From AWTP1-9 sp035703165 (lineage in GTDB: Bacteria; Bacteroidota; Bacteroidia; Chitinophagales; Chitinophagaceae), in the NCBI GenBank assembly GCA_035703165.1, contig DASSYR010000027.1, positions 8,258 to 72,257 on the forward strand: a DNA stretch of 64,000 nucleotides, given 5' to 3'. Each line of letters opens with the position of its first letter. Positions within the stretch are counted from its first letter, which is position 1. The notes beneath the pieces are model-generated. The model saw only the letters and a list, made by a program, of their open reading frames with translations, ran no database searches and had not been told where the DNA came from. This document shows positions 54,249 through 63,592 of this stretch, one piece after another. Made by a program: the position numbers and the translations under genes.

Positions 54249-55025
54249 TTATTTTCCGGTAAACACAGGTTTTCTTTTTTCTAAAAAAGCAGCTACGCCT
54301 TCCTTGGCATCTGCAGTAGTAAATAATTCGCCAAAAAATTCCACTTCTTTTTGAAAACCTTGTGTATCCCCATAAATAGCCTTATTAGTAAGACTAATAA
54401 CGTGTTTAATTGCTACCGGCGCTTTACTATTAATTGTTCCTAACAATTGCTGCGTAAATGGCAGCAAATTTTCAAAAGTAGTTACATGATTCACCAGGCC
54501 GAGCTGTTTGGCCTCATTAGCATCAATCATATTCCCGGTCATCATCAGCTCCATCGCTTTCCCTTTTCCAACAAGGTGAGTCAGGCGTTGAGTCCCACCA
54601 TAGCCTGGTATTAACCCTAAGTTAACTTCGGGTTGTCCAAATTTCGCATTATCGCTTGCTATTCGGAAGTGGCAACTCATTGCCAGTTCGCATCCACCAC
54701 CCAAAGCAAAACCATTTACAGCAGCCACAATTGGTTTACTACAATTTTCTATCCTAAAAAAAATATCTTGCCCTTTTTTAGCCAATGCCTCTGCTTGTGC
54801 TTTTGTTAAACCAATAAACTCCGAAATATCAGCGCCTGCCACAAATGCTTTTTGCCCCACTCCTGTAATAATCACCGACTTTATTTCAACATTTTTTTCT
54901 ATTTCATCAAGTGCCTTGTCAAGATCGCTTAAAACAAATTGGTTTAATGCGTTAAGTTTATCCGGACGATTAATGGTAATGGTAAATATTCCATTCGCTA
55001 ACTCTGTTAATAAAGTCTGATACAT
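54249..55025 (-). CDS. Enoyl-CoA hydratase (crotonase family)
   Basis: 258 residues. Hydrates 2-enoyl-CoA to 3-hydroxyacyl-CoA. Crotonase hallmarks: FVAGADISEF (oxyanion hole), FALGGGCELAMSCH carrying the first catalytic Glu and FGQPEVNLGLIPGYGGTQRL carrying the second. Both catalytic glutamates are present, so hydratase activity is likely; short-chain substrates are the best guess. Monocistronic; a TAGATTTG -7-like element is seen on the reverse strand at 55045-55052. Confidence 0.92.
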   Translation of the reverse strand: MYQTLLTELANGIFTITINRPDKLNALNQFVLSDLDKALDEIEKNVEIKSVIITGVGQKAFVAGADISEFIGLTKAQAEALAKKGQDIFFRIENCSKPIVAAVNGFALGGGCELAMSCHFRIASDNAKFGQPEVNLGLIPGYGGTQRLTHLVGKGKAMELMMTGNMIDANEAKQLGLVNHVTTFENLLPFTQQLLGTINSKAPVAIKHVISLTNKAIYGDTQGFQKEVEFFGELFTTADAKEGVAAFLEKRKPVFTGK

Positions 55026-55098
55026 ATACGTTATTTTGAAAAAGCAAATCTAAATCATTGGCCGTGGTTTAAAAATTGTAATTTTAATTCAATAAATT

Positions 55099-57900
55099 AT
55101 GAAAAAAACTACTTCTTTTCTCCTGGCTTTATTTCTTTTTAACACCTCCTATGAGCAAGAATTAAAAAAAATTGGCATTGAGGATGCCTGGCCCACTGTT
55201 GTAAAAGAATTGCACCTTCAAAAAGAATCCATTCCCGTTAATTTACCGCTATTTTCTATTGAAATAAATAAGCAAAAAATTATAGCAGATGAAAATTTGC
55301 AATCTTTTTTTTCTAATTATTCATTACTACTTCAACAAGAACTCGATAAAACATTCGTTGATGGAGTTAAACTACATATTAGCATTACCAATAATGGTAA
55401 AACACCAGTTACTATTTCCAACATTGTACCTTTTGCCGCTACTAAAGAGCATTTTTATATTTCCGGTAAGGAGTTTTCTGACACAAGTCGTTCGTTTTTG
55501 TATCAACCCGGAAAAGATCCAATAGGAGTAGTGGTACCGCATAATAATAACGACCTTAACTTTTCAGCTATTCAATTACCTGATGGTAAAACGTTGTTTG
55601 GACTTGTTAAACGAGATAACGACAGCATTCAAAACTATCTTTTAAACAGAAGCCCCTATGTTTTATATCCCGAAAAAAAGATTGGCCTGCTTTTCTTTGC
55701 CGATGTTGTAAACGGCGATTGGCGCAATGCATTAAAAAAATGTTTTCAGGAAAAAATGCTCTATGAAGTAACAAATTTTAATAATAAGTTATACGAACGA
55801 AAGGACCTGGATTATATTAAACATGCTTATACCATGCACCTGATGATGGCATGGGAAAAAAACTATTATAATGCCAATACAAACAACTATGAACTTGAAG
55901 ATTTTTTAGCTGACAAAGAGAAATTGTATGGAGGAGATGAAATTTTCACCATTTGGCCTACATGGCCGGTACTGGGGTTAGACCAACGGACACAATGGAA
56001 TTTAATGGAAACCTTACCCGGCGGTTTGGAAAAACAAAAAGAGTTAGCAGCGCTTTCTCACAAAACCGGCACCAAGTATTTCATCAGCTACAATCCCTGG
56101 GACGATAAAGACGAAAAAACTTCGCTGCAAACCATGAGTAATTTTATAAATCGCATAGACGCTGATGGTGTTGTACTGGATACCAGGGCCGAGGGTAGTG
56201 ATGCACTACAACAAGCTGCTGATAATGCGAAAGCCGGCGTTGTCTTATATAGCGAAGGGATGGCTACACCAAAAGATATGCAGGGAATCATCTCCGGTCG
56301 GGTGCATAATGATATTTATTATGTTCCGTTACTTAATCTTAATAAGCTAATAAAACCTGATTTTGCCATTTTTCGTGTTGTAGAGGTAAACAAAGAACGT
56401 ATCAGAAGAGAGTACAGCTCCGCATTATTTAATGGCTATGGAGTGGAAATAAATATTATGCGGCAAGGCCGGCAGGAATGGATGAATGAAGACTATCAAT
56501 ACTGGGGGCGTTGTGTAAGGATACTCAGAGAAAATTCATCCAATTTTAATTCTTATACCTGGATGCCTCTTATCTCATCGTTACAAGATAAAATTTATAT
56601 AAACAAATGGCCTGGTAAAAGAAAAACCATTTATACCATATTCAACTTATTGCCAGAAGGTTTTAACGATGCCTTATTTGAAACTGAAAAAAAAGATGAA
56701 TATCACTATGTGGATCTATGGAATCATGAAAACGCATCAATCAAAACAAAAGATGGTAAACAATACATTATAACAGACATTGAATCATTTAACAAAAAAT
56801 ACCTGGGTACTAATAATGAAGGTTCGGTAGCCGTTATTGCACATTTACCGCATTTATTAAAAATAAAAACCGAATCGGGTAAAGTTTCTATTGATGCCCC
56901 GGAAGGAAATTTAATAAAAATATGGGCAGGCAATCCTTCTTATGATAAAACATGTGTTGAAATAAATGCGAACACGACTTCTTTCCGCCTTTTTGAAAAA
57001 TTTGGAAGAGTACAGGGAAAATTTGTTATCCAGCTATTTGATGACAATGAATTATTAGATGAATCTATTTTGTTCATTCCTCCCGGCACTCCTTTGCTGA
57101 TGTCCGAATCAAAAAAAACAAATCCTGCTTCTGCTGCTGTGGAAGATATGGTTAAAATATCCGCAGGGTCGTTTAATATGAAGGTTGCCAGTGGTGATGA
57201 ATTTATTTCCTATCCCACAGAAGGTCTTCCGGGAATAGTAAGCTTTAAGAGCTTTTATATGGATAAATATCCTGTAACCAATAGTCAATTTGAAAAATTT
57301 ATAATTGAAACAAATTATCAGCCCTCAGACACCGTTAATTTTTTAAAGCATTGGATAAACGGAAAACCTAAGCAAGGCGAGGAACAATTTCCGGTTGTAA
57401 ATATCAGTTACGAAGACGCAAAGGCTTTCGCCAATTGGGCAGGCAAACGTTTGCCAACTGAAGCTGAATGGCAATATGCAGCACAAACATCGGATGAAAG
57501 GTTATGGCCTTGGGGAAATGAAGTAAAACAAACCGGGAAAACCGCCAAAAATATCAGTACTACTTTAACGCTTGTAGATTACGGAATACCCGATTCTTCC
57601 CGTTGCAATACAGGTAATGGAAAATTATATGCGGTTGGCAAATACAAAAAAGGAGTAAATCCATTGGGGCTCTACGATCTGGTAGGAAGTGTGTGGCAAA
57701 TGACAAACGACTGGTATCAAAACGATACTTATCAATATATTATTCTAAAAGGAGGCAGTTATTATAACCCGGGAGGCAGTTGGTGGTATGTCCAGGGAGG
57801 GCCAAAACCATTACACTATCGCCAAATGTTAATAAGAGTTTCCCAGGGCTTTGAAAGGAACGCTACCGTAGGTTTCCGGTGTGTAAAGGATGCTGAATAA
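55099..57900 (+). CDS. Secreted glycoside-hydrolase-like protein fused to a SUMF/FGE-like domain
   Basis: 933 residues with a signal peptide (about 1-19). The N-terminal part (to about 220) is beta-rich; residues about 240-470 look like a TIM-barrel hydrolase core (DEIFTIWPTWPVLG, TKYFISYNPWD, IDADGVVLDTRAEGSD), and a beta-sandwich follows. From about 684 to the end there is a formylglycine-generating-enzyme (SUMF) fold: VKISAGSFNM, FYMDKYPVTNSQFEKFI, PVVNISYEDAKAFANWAGKRLPTEAEWQYAA, LYDLVGSVWQMTNDWY, KGGSYY and TVGFRCV. The Cys pair that binds copper in true FGE is missing from the KGGSYY-to-GFRCV region, so that domain is probably a binding module. No sulfatase is next to it. Function unknown, likely carbohydrate-related. 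Confidence 0.75.
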   Translation: MKKTTSFLLALFLFNTSYEQELKKIGIEDAWPTVVKELHLQKESIPVNLPLFSIEINKQKIIADENLQSFFSNYSLLLQQELDKTFVDGVKLHISITNNGKTPVTISNIVPFAATKEHFYISGKEFSDTSRSFLYQPGKDPIGVVVPHNNNDLNFSAIQLPDGKTLFGLVKRDNDSIQNYLLNRSPYVLYPEKKIGLLFFADVVNGDWRNALKKCFQEKMLYEVTNFNNKLYERKDLDYIKHAYTMHLMMAWEKNYYNANTNNYELEDFLADKEKLYGGDEIFTIWPTWPVLGLDQRTQWNLMETLPGGLEKQKELAALSHKTGTKYFISYNPWDDKDEKTSLQTMSNFINRIDADGVVLDTRAEGSDALQQAADNAKAGVVLYSEGMATPKDMQGIISGRVHNDIYYVPLLNLNKLIKPDFAIFRVVEVNKERIRREYSSALFNGYGVEINIMRQGRQEWMNEDYQYWGRCVRILRENSSNFNSYTWMPLISSLQDKIYINKWPGKRKTIYTIFNLLPEGFNDALFETEKKDEYHYVDLWNHENASIKTKDGKQYIITDIESFNKKYLGTNNEGSVAVIAHLPHLLKIKTESGKVSIDAPEGNLIKIWAGNPSYDKTCVEINANTTSFRLFEKFGRVQGKFVIQLFDDNELLDESILFIPPGTPLLMSESKKTNPASAAVEDMVKISAGSFNMKVASGDEFISYPTEGLPGIVSFKSFYMDKYPVTNSQFEKFIIETNYQPSDTVNFLKHWINGKPKQGEEQFPVVNISYEDAKAFANWAGKRLPTEAEWQYAAQTSDERLWPWGNEVKQTGKTAKNISTTLTLVDYGIPDSSRCNTGNGKLYAVGKYKKGVNPLGLYDLVGSVWQMTNDWYQNDTYQYIILKGGSYYNPGGSWWYVQGGPKPLHYRQMLIRVSQGFERNATVGFRCVKDAE

Positions 57901-58308
57901 TTAAAAGTTTCTATTGCGACTTACCCAGTCTCTTATATAGCCTGCAATTTCGGGTGTAGGCGTACCGGGAGGAAATAATTTTCCTACTCCCAAGTCGTTA
58001 AGCTTTTTCATGTCATCTTCAGGAATGATACCCCCTCCCGTTAGTAACACATCATTCATTCCTTTCTCCTTCATAAGGTCAATTATTTTGGGGAATACAG
58101 TCATGTGAGCGCCGGAAAGTATGCTAACTCCTATAGCATCCACGTCTTCCTGCAAAGCTGCATTTACTACCATTTCCGGTGTTTGACGCAAACCGGTATA
58201 AATTACTTCCATACCCGCATCACGCAAAGCAGTGGCAATTACTTTTGCACCACGGTCATGCCCATCAAGACCAACTTTAGCAACCAAAACTCTAATAGAT
58301 CTGTTCAT
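57901..58308 (-). CDS. Stand-alone B12-binding subunit, methylmalonyl-CoA mutase C-terminal type
   Basis: 135 residues forming just the cobalamin-binding Rossmann domain: the base-off His motif AKVGLDGHDRGAKVIA (DxHxxG), VSILSGAHM and LLTGGGIIPEDDM. It looks like the C-terminal domain of methylmalonyl-CoA mutase or the small subunit of a split acyl-CoA mutase. The catalytic TIM-barrel subunit is not nearby. Together with a crotonase gene in the neighbourhood it hints at short-chain acyl-CoA metabolism, but the two are separated by the GH/SUMF gene. It is divergent from the aldo/keto reductase gene (57 bp). Confidence 0.88.
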   Translation of the reverse strand: MNRSIRVLVAKVGLDGHDRGAKVIATALRDAGMEVIYTGLRQTPEMVVNAALQEDVDAIGVSILSGAHMTVFPKIIDLMKEKGMNDVLLTGGGIIPEDDMKKLNDLGVGKLFPPGTPTPEIAGYIRDWVSRNRNF

Positions 58309-58365
58309 TATTCAAAAATATATTGCGAAAATACAGTGTTTTATGTATTGGCTGTAAATTAGACT

Positions 58366-59355
58366 ATGAATTACCGAAACTTTGGAAATACAGATTTAAT
58401 GGTTAGCGAAATTGGTTTTGGAAGCTGGGCCATCGGGGGTAATGCTATGATTGGTAACACTGCTATCGGCTGGGGAAGCACGGATGATAAAGAATCTGTC
58501 AATGCTATTTATTCCGCATTGGATGCCGGCATTAATTTTTTTGACACTGCAGATATTTATGGACTCGGACACTCGGAAAAATTACTTGGAAAAACAATTG
58601 GTAACAAAAAAGAAATCATCATTGCCAGCAAAGGGGGTAATGTATCACGAAATGAACAATTTACTTTTGATTATTCCAAACAACATATCTTATCTGCTTG
58701 CGAGGCCAGCCTGAAAAGATTAAAAAGAGACGTAATAGACTATTATCAATTGCACACTGCAAGGATGCCTCATTTACAAGATGGGGAATGTATTGACGCT
58801 ATGCAACAGCTGCAAAAAGAAGGTAAAATCCGTTACTGGGGATTATCGTTAAACACATTTGAGCCCCTACCGGAAGCCTTATTCCTTATTAACAAAAAGA
58901 TGGGTAATGGTTTTCAACTGGCGTTAAATATTATTAATCAAAAAGCATTGCCATTATTAGAAGTATCGAAGCAAAATGGCTATGGAATCGTTATCCGAAT
59001 GGGCTTGCAATTTGGATTACTTACCGGCAAATTCAACTCGAATACTCGTTTTGCTAATGATGACCACAGGGCAAGCCGCTTAACAAAAGAAGTGATTGAT
59101 ATTACTAACAATGCTATATCTCCGATATGGGAATTGTGTAAAAAATATAACTGTAGCAAAACACAATTGGCATTAAGTTATCTGCTTAGCTATAAAGAAG
59201 TTTCCACTGTTATCGTTGGCATACGAACAACAGAACAAGTTAATATAAATACTACAGGTCTATTTATATTGGAAGACGTAGATATAAAAATGATTGAACT
59301 ACTTGGCACAACCACTCTAGTAAACGTAATGAATGTAATTCAAAAACAGGGCTAA
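58366..59355 (+). CDS. Aldo/keto reductase
   Basis: 329 residues, (alpha/beta)8 NADPH-dependent oxidoreductase. The tetrad is visible: Asp and Tyr in NFFDTADIYGLGHSE, Lys in IIIASKGG and His in DYYQLHTARM. The C-terminal STVIVGIRTTEQVNIN is the cofactor-binding end. It belongs to the broad group of L-glyceraldehyde-3-phosphate reductase/YhdN-like enzymes; the substrate cannot be predicted. Its stop codon overlaps the stop of convergent gltX by a few bases. Confidence 0.9.
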   Translation: MNYRNFGNTDLMVSEIGFGSWAIGGNAMIGNTAIGWGSTDDKESVNAIYSALDAGINFFDTADIYGLGHSEKLLGKTIGNKKEIIIASKGGNVSRNEQFTFDYSKQHILSACEASLKRLKRDVIDYYQLHTARMPHLQDGECIDAMQQLQKEGKIRYWGLSLNTFEPLPEALFLINKKMGNGFQLALNIINQKALPLLEVSKQNGYGIVIRMGLQFGLLTGKFNSNTRFANDDHRASRLTKEVIDITNNAISPIWELCKKYNCSKTQLALSYLLSYKEVSTVIVGIRTTEQVNINTTGLFILEDVDIKMIELLGTTTLVNVMNVIQKQG

Positions 59356-60872
59356 AAAACTTCTAACGCTTTGTTAATACGGAAAACTGTTTCACTTTTC
59401 CCCAATAATTCGGCAATTTGAAATACAGGAGGGCCAAATTTTCCACCTACCAGCATAATGCGTAAGGGTAGCTGTAATTCGCCAGGTTTAATGTTTTTTT
59501 CTGTGGCTAACTCTTTAAAGACATTCTCTAACAAAGCCGTATCCCACCCCTCAAGAGACAACAATTTGCTATTAAAAGTTTCAAAAAATAATTTTTTCCC
59601 CTCATTCCATTTGGGTTTTATGGCATCTACATCCCATTGTGTTGGTGTTTTAAAAAAGAAGGAGGATTGCTCATAAAAATCAGTAAGTAATGTACATCGG
59701 TCTTTTACCAACAAAATAATTTTTTCCAACAATTCTTCATCAGCCACCACAATACCCTTTTTGATCAGTACATTTTTAACTGGTGACTTAAGGTCACTTA
59801 CCTCCGATTTTTTAATCCATTCGTGGTTAAACCATTTTGCCTTTTCGAAATCAAACTTAGCTCCTGCAATGTGAACTCTTTCTAAACTAAATTTTTCAAT
59901 CAGCTCTTCCTTTGTAAATATTTCCTGTCCGGTTCCGTCATTCCATCCTAATACGGCAAGCAGATTAATAAATGCTTCAGGCAAAAAGCCTTTTTCTGCA
60001 AATCCTTCTGTTAGCTCGTTTGTTTTAGGGTCAATCCAGTTCATAGCAAAAACAGGAAAACCATATTTTGCTCCGTCCCGTTTGCTCAACTTGCCATTGG
60101 GCCCTAGTATCAATGGTAAATGCGCCCATTTTGGCATCTCATCTAAACCAAATAAGTATTTCCATAATAAAATATGAACGGGTGCACTTGACAGCCATTC
60201 TTCACCCCGAAAAGCATGTGTTATTTTCATCAAATAATCGTCCACAACAACCGCCAGGTGATATGTAGGCATTCCATCAGCCTTTAGCAAAACCTTATCA
60301 TCCACAAGCGAAGTGTTAAAATTGATTTCTCCACGGATAATGTCCGTAAAAGAAACCGTTTCATTTAGTGGCATTTTTATGCGTATTACATGCTTTGCCC
60401 CTTTTGCCAGCAAATCATTCACTTCACCTTGTGTAAGAGTAAGCGAATTCTTCATTTTCATACGTACTGTGTGATCATATTGCGGGGATGTGTTTTCGTT
60501 TGTTTTTAAATCATGCCTCATCTTATCCAATTCTTCCGGAGTATCAAACGCATAATACGCCTGGCCATTTTTTACTAACTGTTCGGCATACTGGCGATAT
60601 AATTCTTTTCGTTCGCTCTGCCTGTATGGGCCATAGTTACCTCCGTGAATTGGGCTTTCATCGGGCTCTAATCCACACCACTTTAAACAATTAAAAATAT
60701 ATTCTTCGGCGCCAGGCACAAATCTTGTTTGATCTGTGTCTTCAATCCGCAATACAAAATCCCCACCATGATGTTTTGCAAATAAATAATTGTATAAAAC
60801 CGTTCTTACACCTCCTAAATGCAAGCCGCCTGTGGGGCTTGGTGCAAAACGAACCCTTACTTTTCTTGACAT
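59352..60872 (-). CDS. gltX: Glutamyl-tRNA synthetase
   Basis: 506 residues from the ATG at 60872; a frame open to 60923 lies upstream of the predicted transcription start and is unlikely to be translated. Class I synthetase: RFAPSPTGGLHLGGVRTVLYNYLFAK carries the HIGH equivalent (HLGG), and KLSKRDGAKYG the KMSKS equivalent. The anticodon-binding alpha-helical domain makes up the C-terminal 150 residues. No GlnRS was seen, so it may be a non-discriminating enzyme, but this cannot be decided from the sequence. The promoter just before the ATG leaves virtually no 5' untranslated region. Confidence 0.96.
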   Translation of the reverse strand: MSRKVRVRFAPSPTGGLHLGGVRTVLYNYLFAKHHGGDFVLRIEDTDQTRFVPGAEEYIFNCLKWCGLEPDESPIHGGNYGPYRQSERKELYRQYAEQLVKNGQAYYAFDTPEELDKMRHDLKTNENTSPQYDHTVRMKMKNSLTLTQGEVNDLLAKGAKHVIRIKMPLNETVSFTDIIRGEINFNTSLVDDKVLLKADGMPTYHLAVVVDDYLMKITHAFRGEEWLSSAPVHILLWKYLFGLDEMPKWAHLPLILGPNGKLSKRDGAKYGFPVFAMNWIDPKTNELTEGFAEKGFLPEAFINLLAVLGWNDGTGQEIFTKEELIEKFSLERVHIAGAKFDFEKAKWFNHEWIKKSEVSDLKSPVKNVLIKKGIVVADEELLEKIILLVKDRCTLLTDFYEQSSFFFKTPTQWDVDAIKPKWNEGKKLFFETFNSKLLSLEGWDTALLENVFKELATEKNIKPGELQLPLRIMLVGGKFGPPVFQIAELLGKSETVFRINKALEVF

Positions 60873-60877
60873 AGCTA

Positions 60878-60907
60878 CAAAGATAGAGCTTGAGCTTATA
60901 AAGCCAA
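60878..60907 (-). promoter_or_regulatory. gltX: Consensus Bacteroidota promoter of gltX
   Basis: On the reverse strand TTG (60907-60905), 19-nt spacer, TATCTTTG (60885-60878): a perfect match to TTG-N19-TAnnTTTG. The -7 box ends 5 nt before the ATG at 60872, so transcription should start at or within a few bases of the start codon (leaderless or nearly so). Confidence 0.65.
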
Positions 60908-60999
60908 AGGATATAAATCGCAATACATTGCCATAATAAGATAAAAAATATCAATGAATTATTGATAACCCAAGCTATTGATTATTGTAACTTTCCACT

Positions 61000-61623
61000 A
61001 TGTTTTATTTAATCAAAACTCCATGGTGGTTAAAAAAAATATACCCATCTTCTTTAACGTGGAATTTGCCGGTAAAAGAAAAAGTTTTGTACCTGAGTTT
61101 TGACGACGGCCCACATGCAACTGCTACCCCCTTTGTATTAGATACTTTAAAACGCTATAATGCCAAAGCCACTTTTTTTTGTATAGGAAAAAATGTAATA
61201 AAAAATAAAGAAATATATAATCGAATTATCGACGAAGGGCACAAAGTTGGCAACCATACTTTCAACCATTTAAACGGCTGGAAGACTAACGACCAGGAAT
61301 ATATACATGATGTGATAGAGGCCGCAAAATATATTGACTCGAAATTGTTTCGCCCTCCTTATGGCAGAATTAACCGTTTTAAAATTACCCTTCTTAAAAA
61401 AGCCGGTTTTAAAATTATTATGTGGGATGTATTAAGCGGAGATTTTGATAAAGATGTAACAAAAGAAAAATGTGTGGAAAATGTAATATTTCATGCCAAG
61501 CCTGGTAGTATTATTGTATTTCATGATAGTGAAAAAGCAATGGAAAACATGAGTTATACATTACCCGTTATTTTAGAAAAATTATCATCAATGGGTTTCA
61601 TGTTTGAAACTATTAGTATATAA
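61000..61623 (+). CDS. Polysaccharide deacetylase (NodB domain)
   Basis: 207 residues. Carbohydrate esterase family 4 motifs in order: LSFDDGPHATAT (catalytic base Asp and metal Asp), GNHTFNH (two metal His), RPPYGRIN, IIMWDVLSGDFD and IIVFHDS. It removes acetyl groups from N-acetyl sugars such as peptidoglycan or chitin-type oligomers. No cleavable signal peptide is evident; the N-terminus is basic and moderately hydrophobic (FYLIKTPWWLKKIYPSS), so it may be cytoplasmic or membrane-associated. A GC-rich terminator lies 45 bp after the stop. Confidence 0.9.
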   Translation: MFYLIKTPWWLKKIYPSSLTWNLPVKEKVLYLSFDDGPHATATPFVLDTLKRYNAKATFFCIGKNVIKNKEIYNRIIDEGHKVGNHTFNHLNGWKTNDQEYIHDVIEAAKYIDSKLFRPPYGRINRFKITLLKKAGFKIIMWDVLSGDFDKDVTKEKCVENVIFHAKPGSIIVFHDSEKAMENMSYTLPVILEKLSSMGFMFETISI

Positions 61624-61667
61624 AATTAGTTGTAAATAAAATTGTTACGAGGTTATATAAAAAAGTA

Positions 61668-61697
61668 GGGCCTGGGTAGAAACCCTGGCCCGTTTTT
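61668..61697. terminator. Bidirectional rho-independent terminator
   Basis: Stem GGGCC-x-GGGT (61668-61677) with ACCC-x-GGCCC (61682-61691), one internal mismatch, followed by T5 on the forward strand and T6 on the reverse. It can end both the deacetylase gene and the convergent lipoprotein gene. Confidence 0.75.
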
Positions 61698-61792
61698 AAT
61701 CCGTACCCTATGAAAACTGTGCCTAAGTTCGATACTTTTTCTGAAACTTACAACACTTTTTTCAGGGTGTATTAGTTTTGCCACGTGGTGGC

Positions 61793-62653
61793 TTATAATG
61801 TTATCTCTCTAGTAACACCATTTATTGTTATAGTAGCCTTATTATCACAATCTCCATTACCATAATCCAGCAAAGCTGTAACCCCTTTTCTTACCAGATT
61901 CACCTTACCACTTACTATCCAGCGGCAATTTCCTTTCCTAACTAATTGATCAATAATGGTAGCTGACCAAGTAGCACCTTCTGAATTTTCTCCATTTTTG
62001 TTGCCGGTAATTACGATTACATCATCTTCATGAAAACGTGGAGTACCATTACCTTCTGTTTGTACAAATGATTTTGCGCTTGACCATTTTACCCATTTCC
62101 CATCTTGTTTTGTAATTTTCGCATTGGTTACCTCAACCGTAAAACTACGGTTATTTGAAGTGCTTGTGTTCGTAATAACATGAGTTCCTTCAATTTTTAC
62201 ACCGTTTACGGTATAATTAACAAAAGTGGTAGTGGCAGATTTACCCGGTTCAGCAAGGCGACCAGTGAAAACAATCATAATTTTACCAGTTCTTAACTTT
62301 CCATCTTTGCCAAGGCATCCCGTGCCAAAATCAATTGTTACGGTTTTGGGGAATACTCCCGGTGTATCAGGAGATACGGTTACGGTAAAGCAACGGCCAA
62401 CACTATCTTCCCTACCATAAATGCCTGCCCCATCTACTAAACCTAAATTATCACCCCCATTAGTGGCTGTAACATTATCAAATACGTCATTAAATTGATT
62501 TTCAGCCTCTGCATCGTTTTGAGCAGCATCCAAAGTGACAACAATCTCTTGTTGTGTATCGGTACTATTTTCTTTTTTACAGGATGTAAAAGTAAGGGCC
62601 CCCATCAGCAATATTGCCAGTAACCCTTTTGTAGTTAAACTGATTGTTTTCAT
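61793..62653 (-). CDS. Putative lipoprotein of unknown function
   Basis: 286 residues. N-terminal signal of type II: MKTISLTTKGLLAILLMGALTFTSC, with the lipid-accepting Cys25 followed by KKEN, similar to Lys/acidic surface-export signals seen in Bacteroidota lipoproteins. The mature protein is beta-rich, acidic and Thr/Asn-rich, with repeated VTIDFGTGC-, VNYTVNGVKIEG- and ATITINGVTREI-like strands, suggesting a beta-sandwich or small barrel anchored in the outer membrane. No catalytic motif is seen. I do not recognise a named family. Confidence 0.75.
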   Translation of the reverse strand: MKTISLTTKGLLAILLMGALTFTSCKKENSTDTQQEIVVTLDAAQNDAEAENQFNDVFDNVTATNGGDNLGLVDGAGIYGREDSVGRCFTVTVSPDTPGVFPKTVTIDFGTGCLGKDGKLRTGKIMIVFTGRLAEPGKSATTTFVNYTVNGVKIEGTHVITNTSTSNNRSFTVEVTNAKITKQDGKWVKWSSAKSFVQTEGNGTPRFHEDDVIVITGNKNGENSEGATWSATIIDQLVRKGNCRWIVSGKVNLVRKGVTALLDYGNGDCDNKATITINGVTREITL

Positions 62654-62785
62654 GGTTTACAAGTTTTTTACAAATTTTTAATTGGTATAACGTTTATTGA
62701 GACTTTATATTAGCCTTTAGGTTTAAAACATCGTTAATTTTTTTTCAATTAGGTTTGTCAAAAAAAAATAACAAAAAAATGAAAA

Positions 62786-63556
62786 ATGACAGAACTTATT
62801 GATACACATACACATTTATATCTTCCTGATTTTAAAAATGATATTGATATTATTATAAGCAGGGCTGTAAAAGAGGGAGTGTACCGGTTTTATTTACCTA
62901 ATATAGATAGTACGGTAATTAACGATATGCTACAATTAGAAAGTAAATATCCCGAAAGTTGTTTTGCCATGATGGGACTCCATCCCTGCTCTGTTAAAGA
63001 AAATTTTGAAAAAGAATTAGAAATAGCTGAAAACTGGCTATCAAAAAGAAAATTTGCAGCTATTGGAGAAATAGGGCTAGACTTTTATTGGGACACTACT
63101 TTTAAACAAGAACAAATAAAAGCCTTTAGTCTGCAAGTGGATTGGGCGCTAAAATATAAATTACCTGTAGTAATCCATTCAAGAAATTCTTTAAGCGATT
63201 GTATTGATATAGTACGGAAAAAACAAAATGGCGCTCTCACTGGGATATTTCATTGTTTTTCGGGCACAAAAGAAGATGCAGAGCAAATTATTGAGCTTAA
63301 TTTTTTAATGGGCATTGGGGGTGTTGTTACTTATAAAAATTCTGGCTTAGCCGAAACTATAGCCAATATTGATTTGAAAAATTTTGTCGTTGAAACTGAT
63401 GCCCCATATTTGACGCCGGTTCCTTTTCGCGGTAAAAGAAACGAACCTGCTTATTTAAAATACGTTGTAGATAAAATAGCTGAAGTTAAAAATATCTCTT
63501 ATGAGGAAGTTGCGGAAGTAACCACTAAGAATGCTAAAAATTTATTCGGTATCTAA
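62786..63556 (+). CDS. tatD: TatD family metal-dependent hydrolase (putative DNase)
   Basis: 256 residues, TIM-barrel with the full TatD metal set: IDTHTHLYLPDF (HxH), GLHPCSV, AIGEIGLDFYWD with bridging Glu, VIHSRNS, GIFHCFSG and VETDAPYLTPVP with the final Asp. Family members act as 3'-5' exonucleases or D-aminoacyl-tRNA deacylase-like enzymes. A TAGGTTTG -7-like box (62750-62757) lies 28 bp upstream of the start. Confidence 0.93.
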   Translation: MTELIDTHTHLYLPDFKNDIDIIISRAVKEGVYRFYLPNIDSTVINDMLQLESKYPESCFAMMGLHPCSVKENFEKELEIAENWLSKRKFAAIGEIGLDFYWDTTFKQEQIKAFSLQVDWALKYKLPVVIHSRNSLSDCIDIVRKKQNGALTGIFHCFSGTKEDAEQIIELNFLMGIGGVVTYKNSGLAETIANIDLKNFVVETDAPYLTPVPFRGKRNEPAYLKYVVDKIAEVKNISYEEVAEVTTKNAKNLFGI

Positions 63557-63592
63557 GGGGTGAAATAGTATTTTTGCTGCCCTCTAAAGCTG

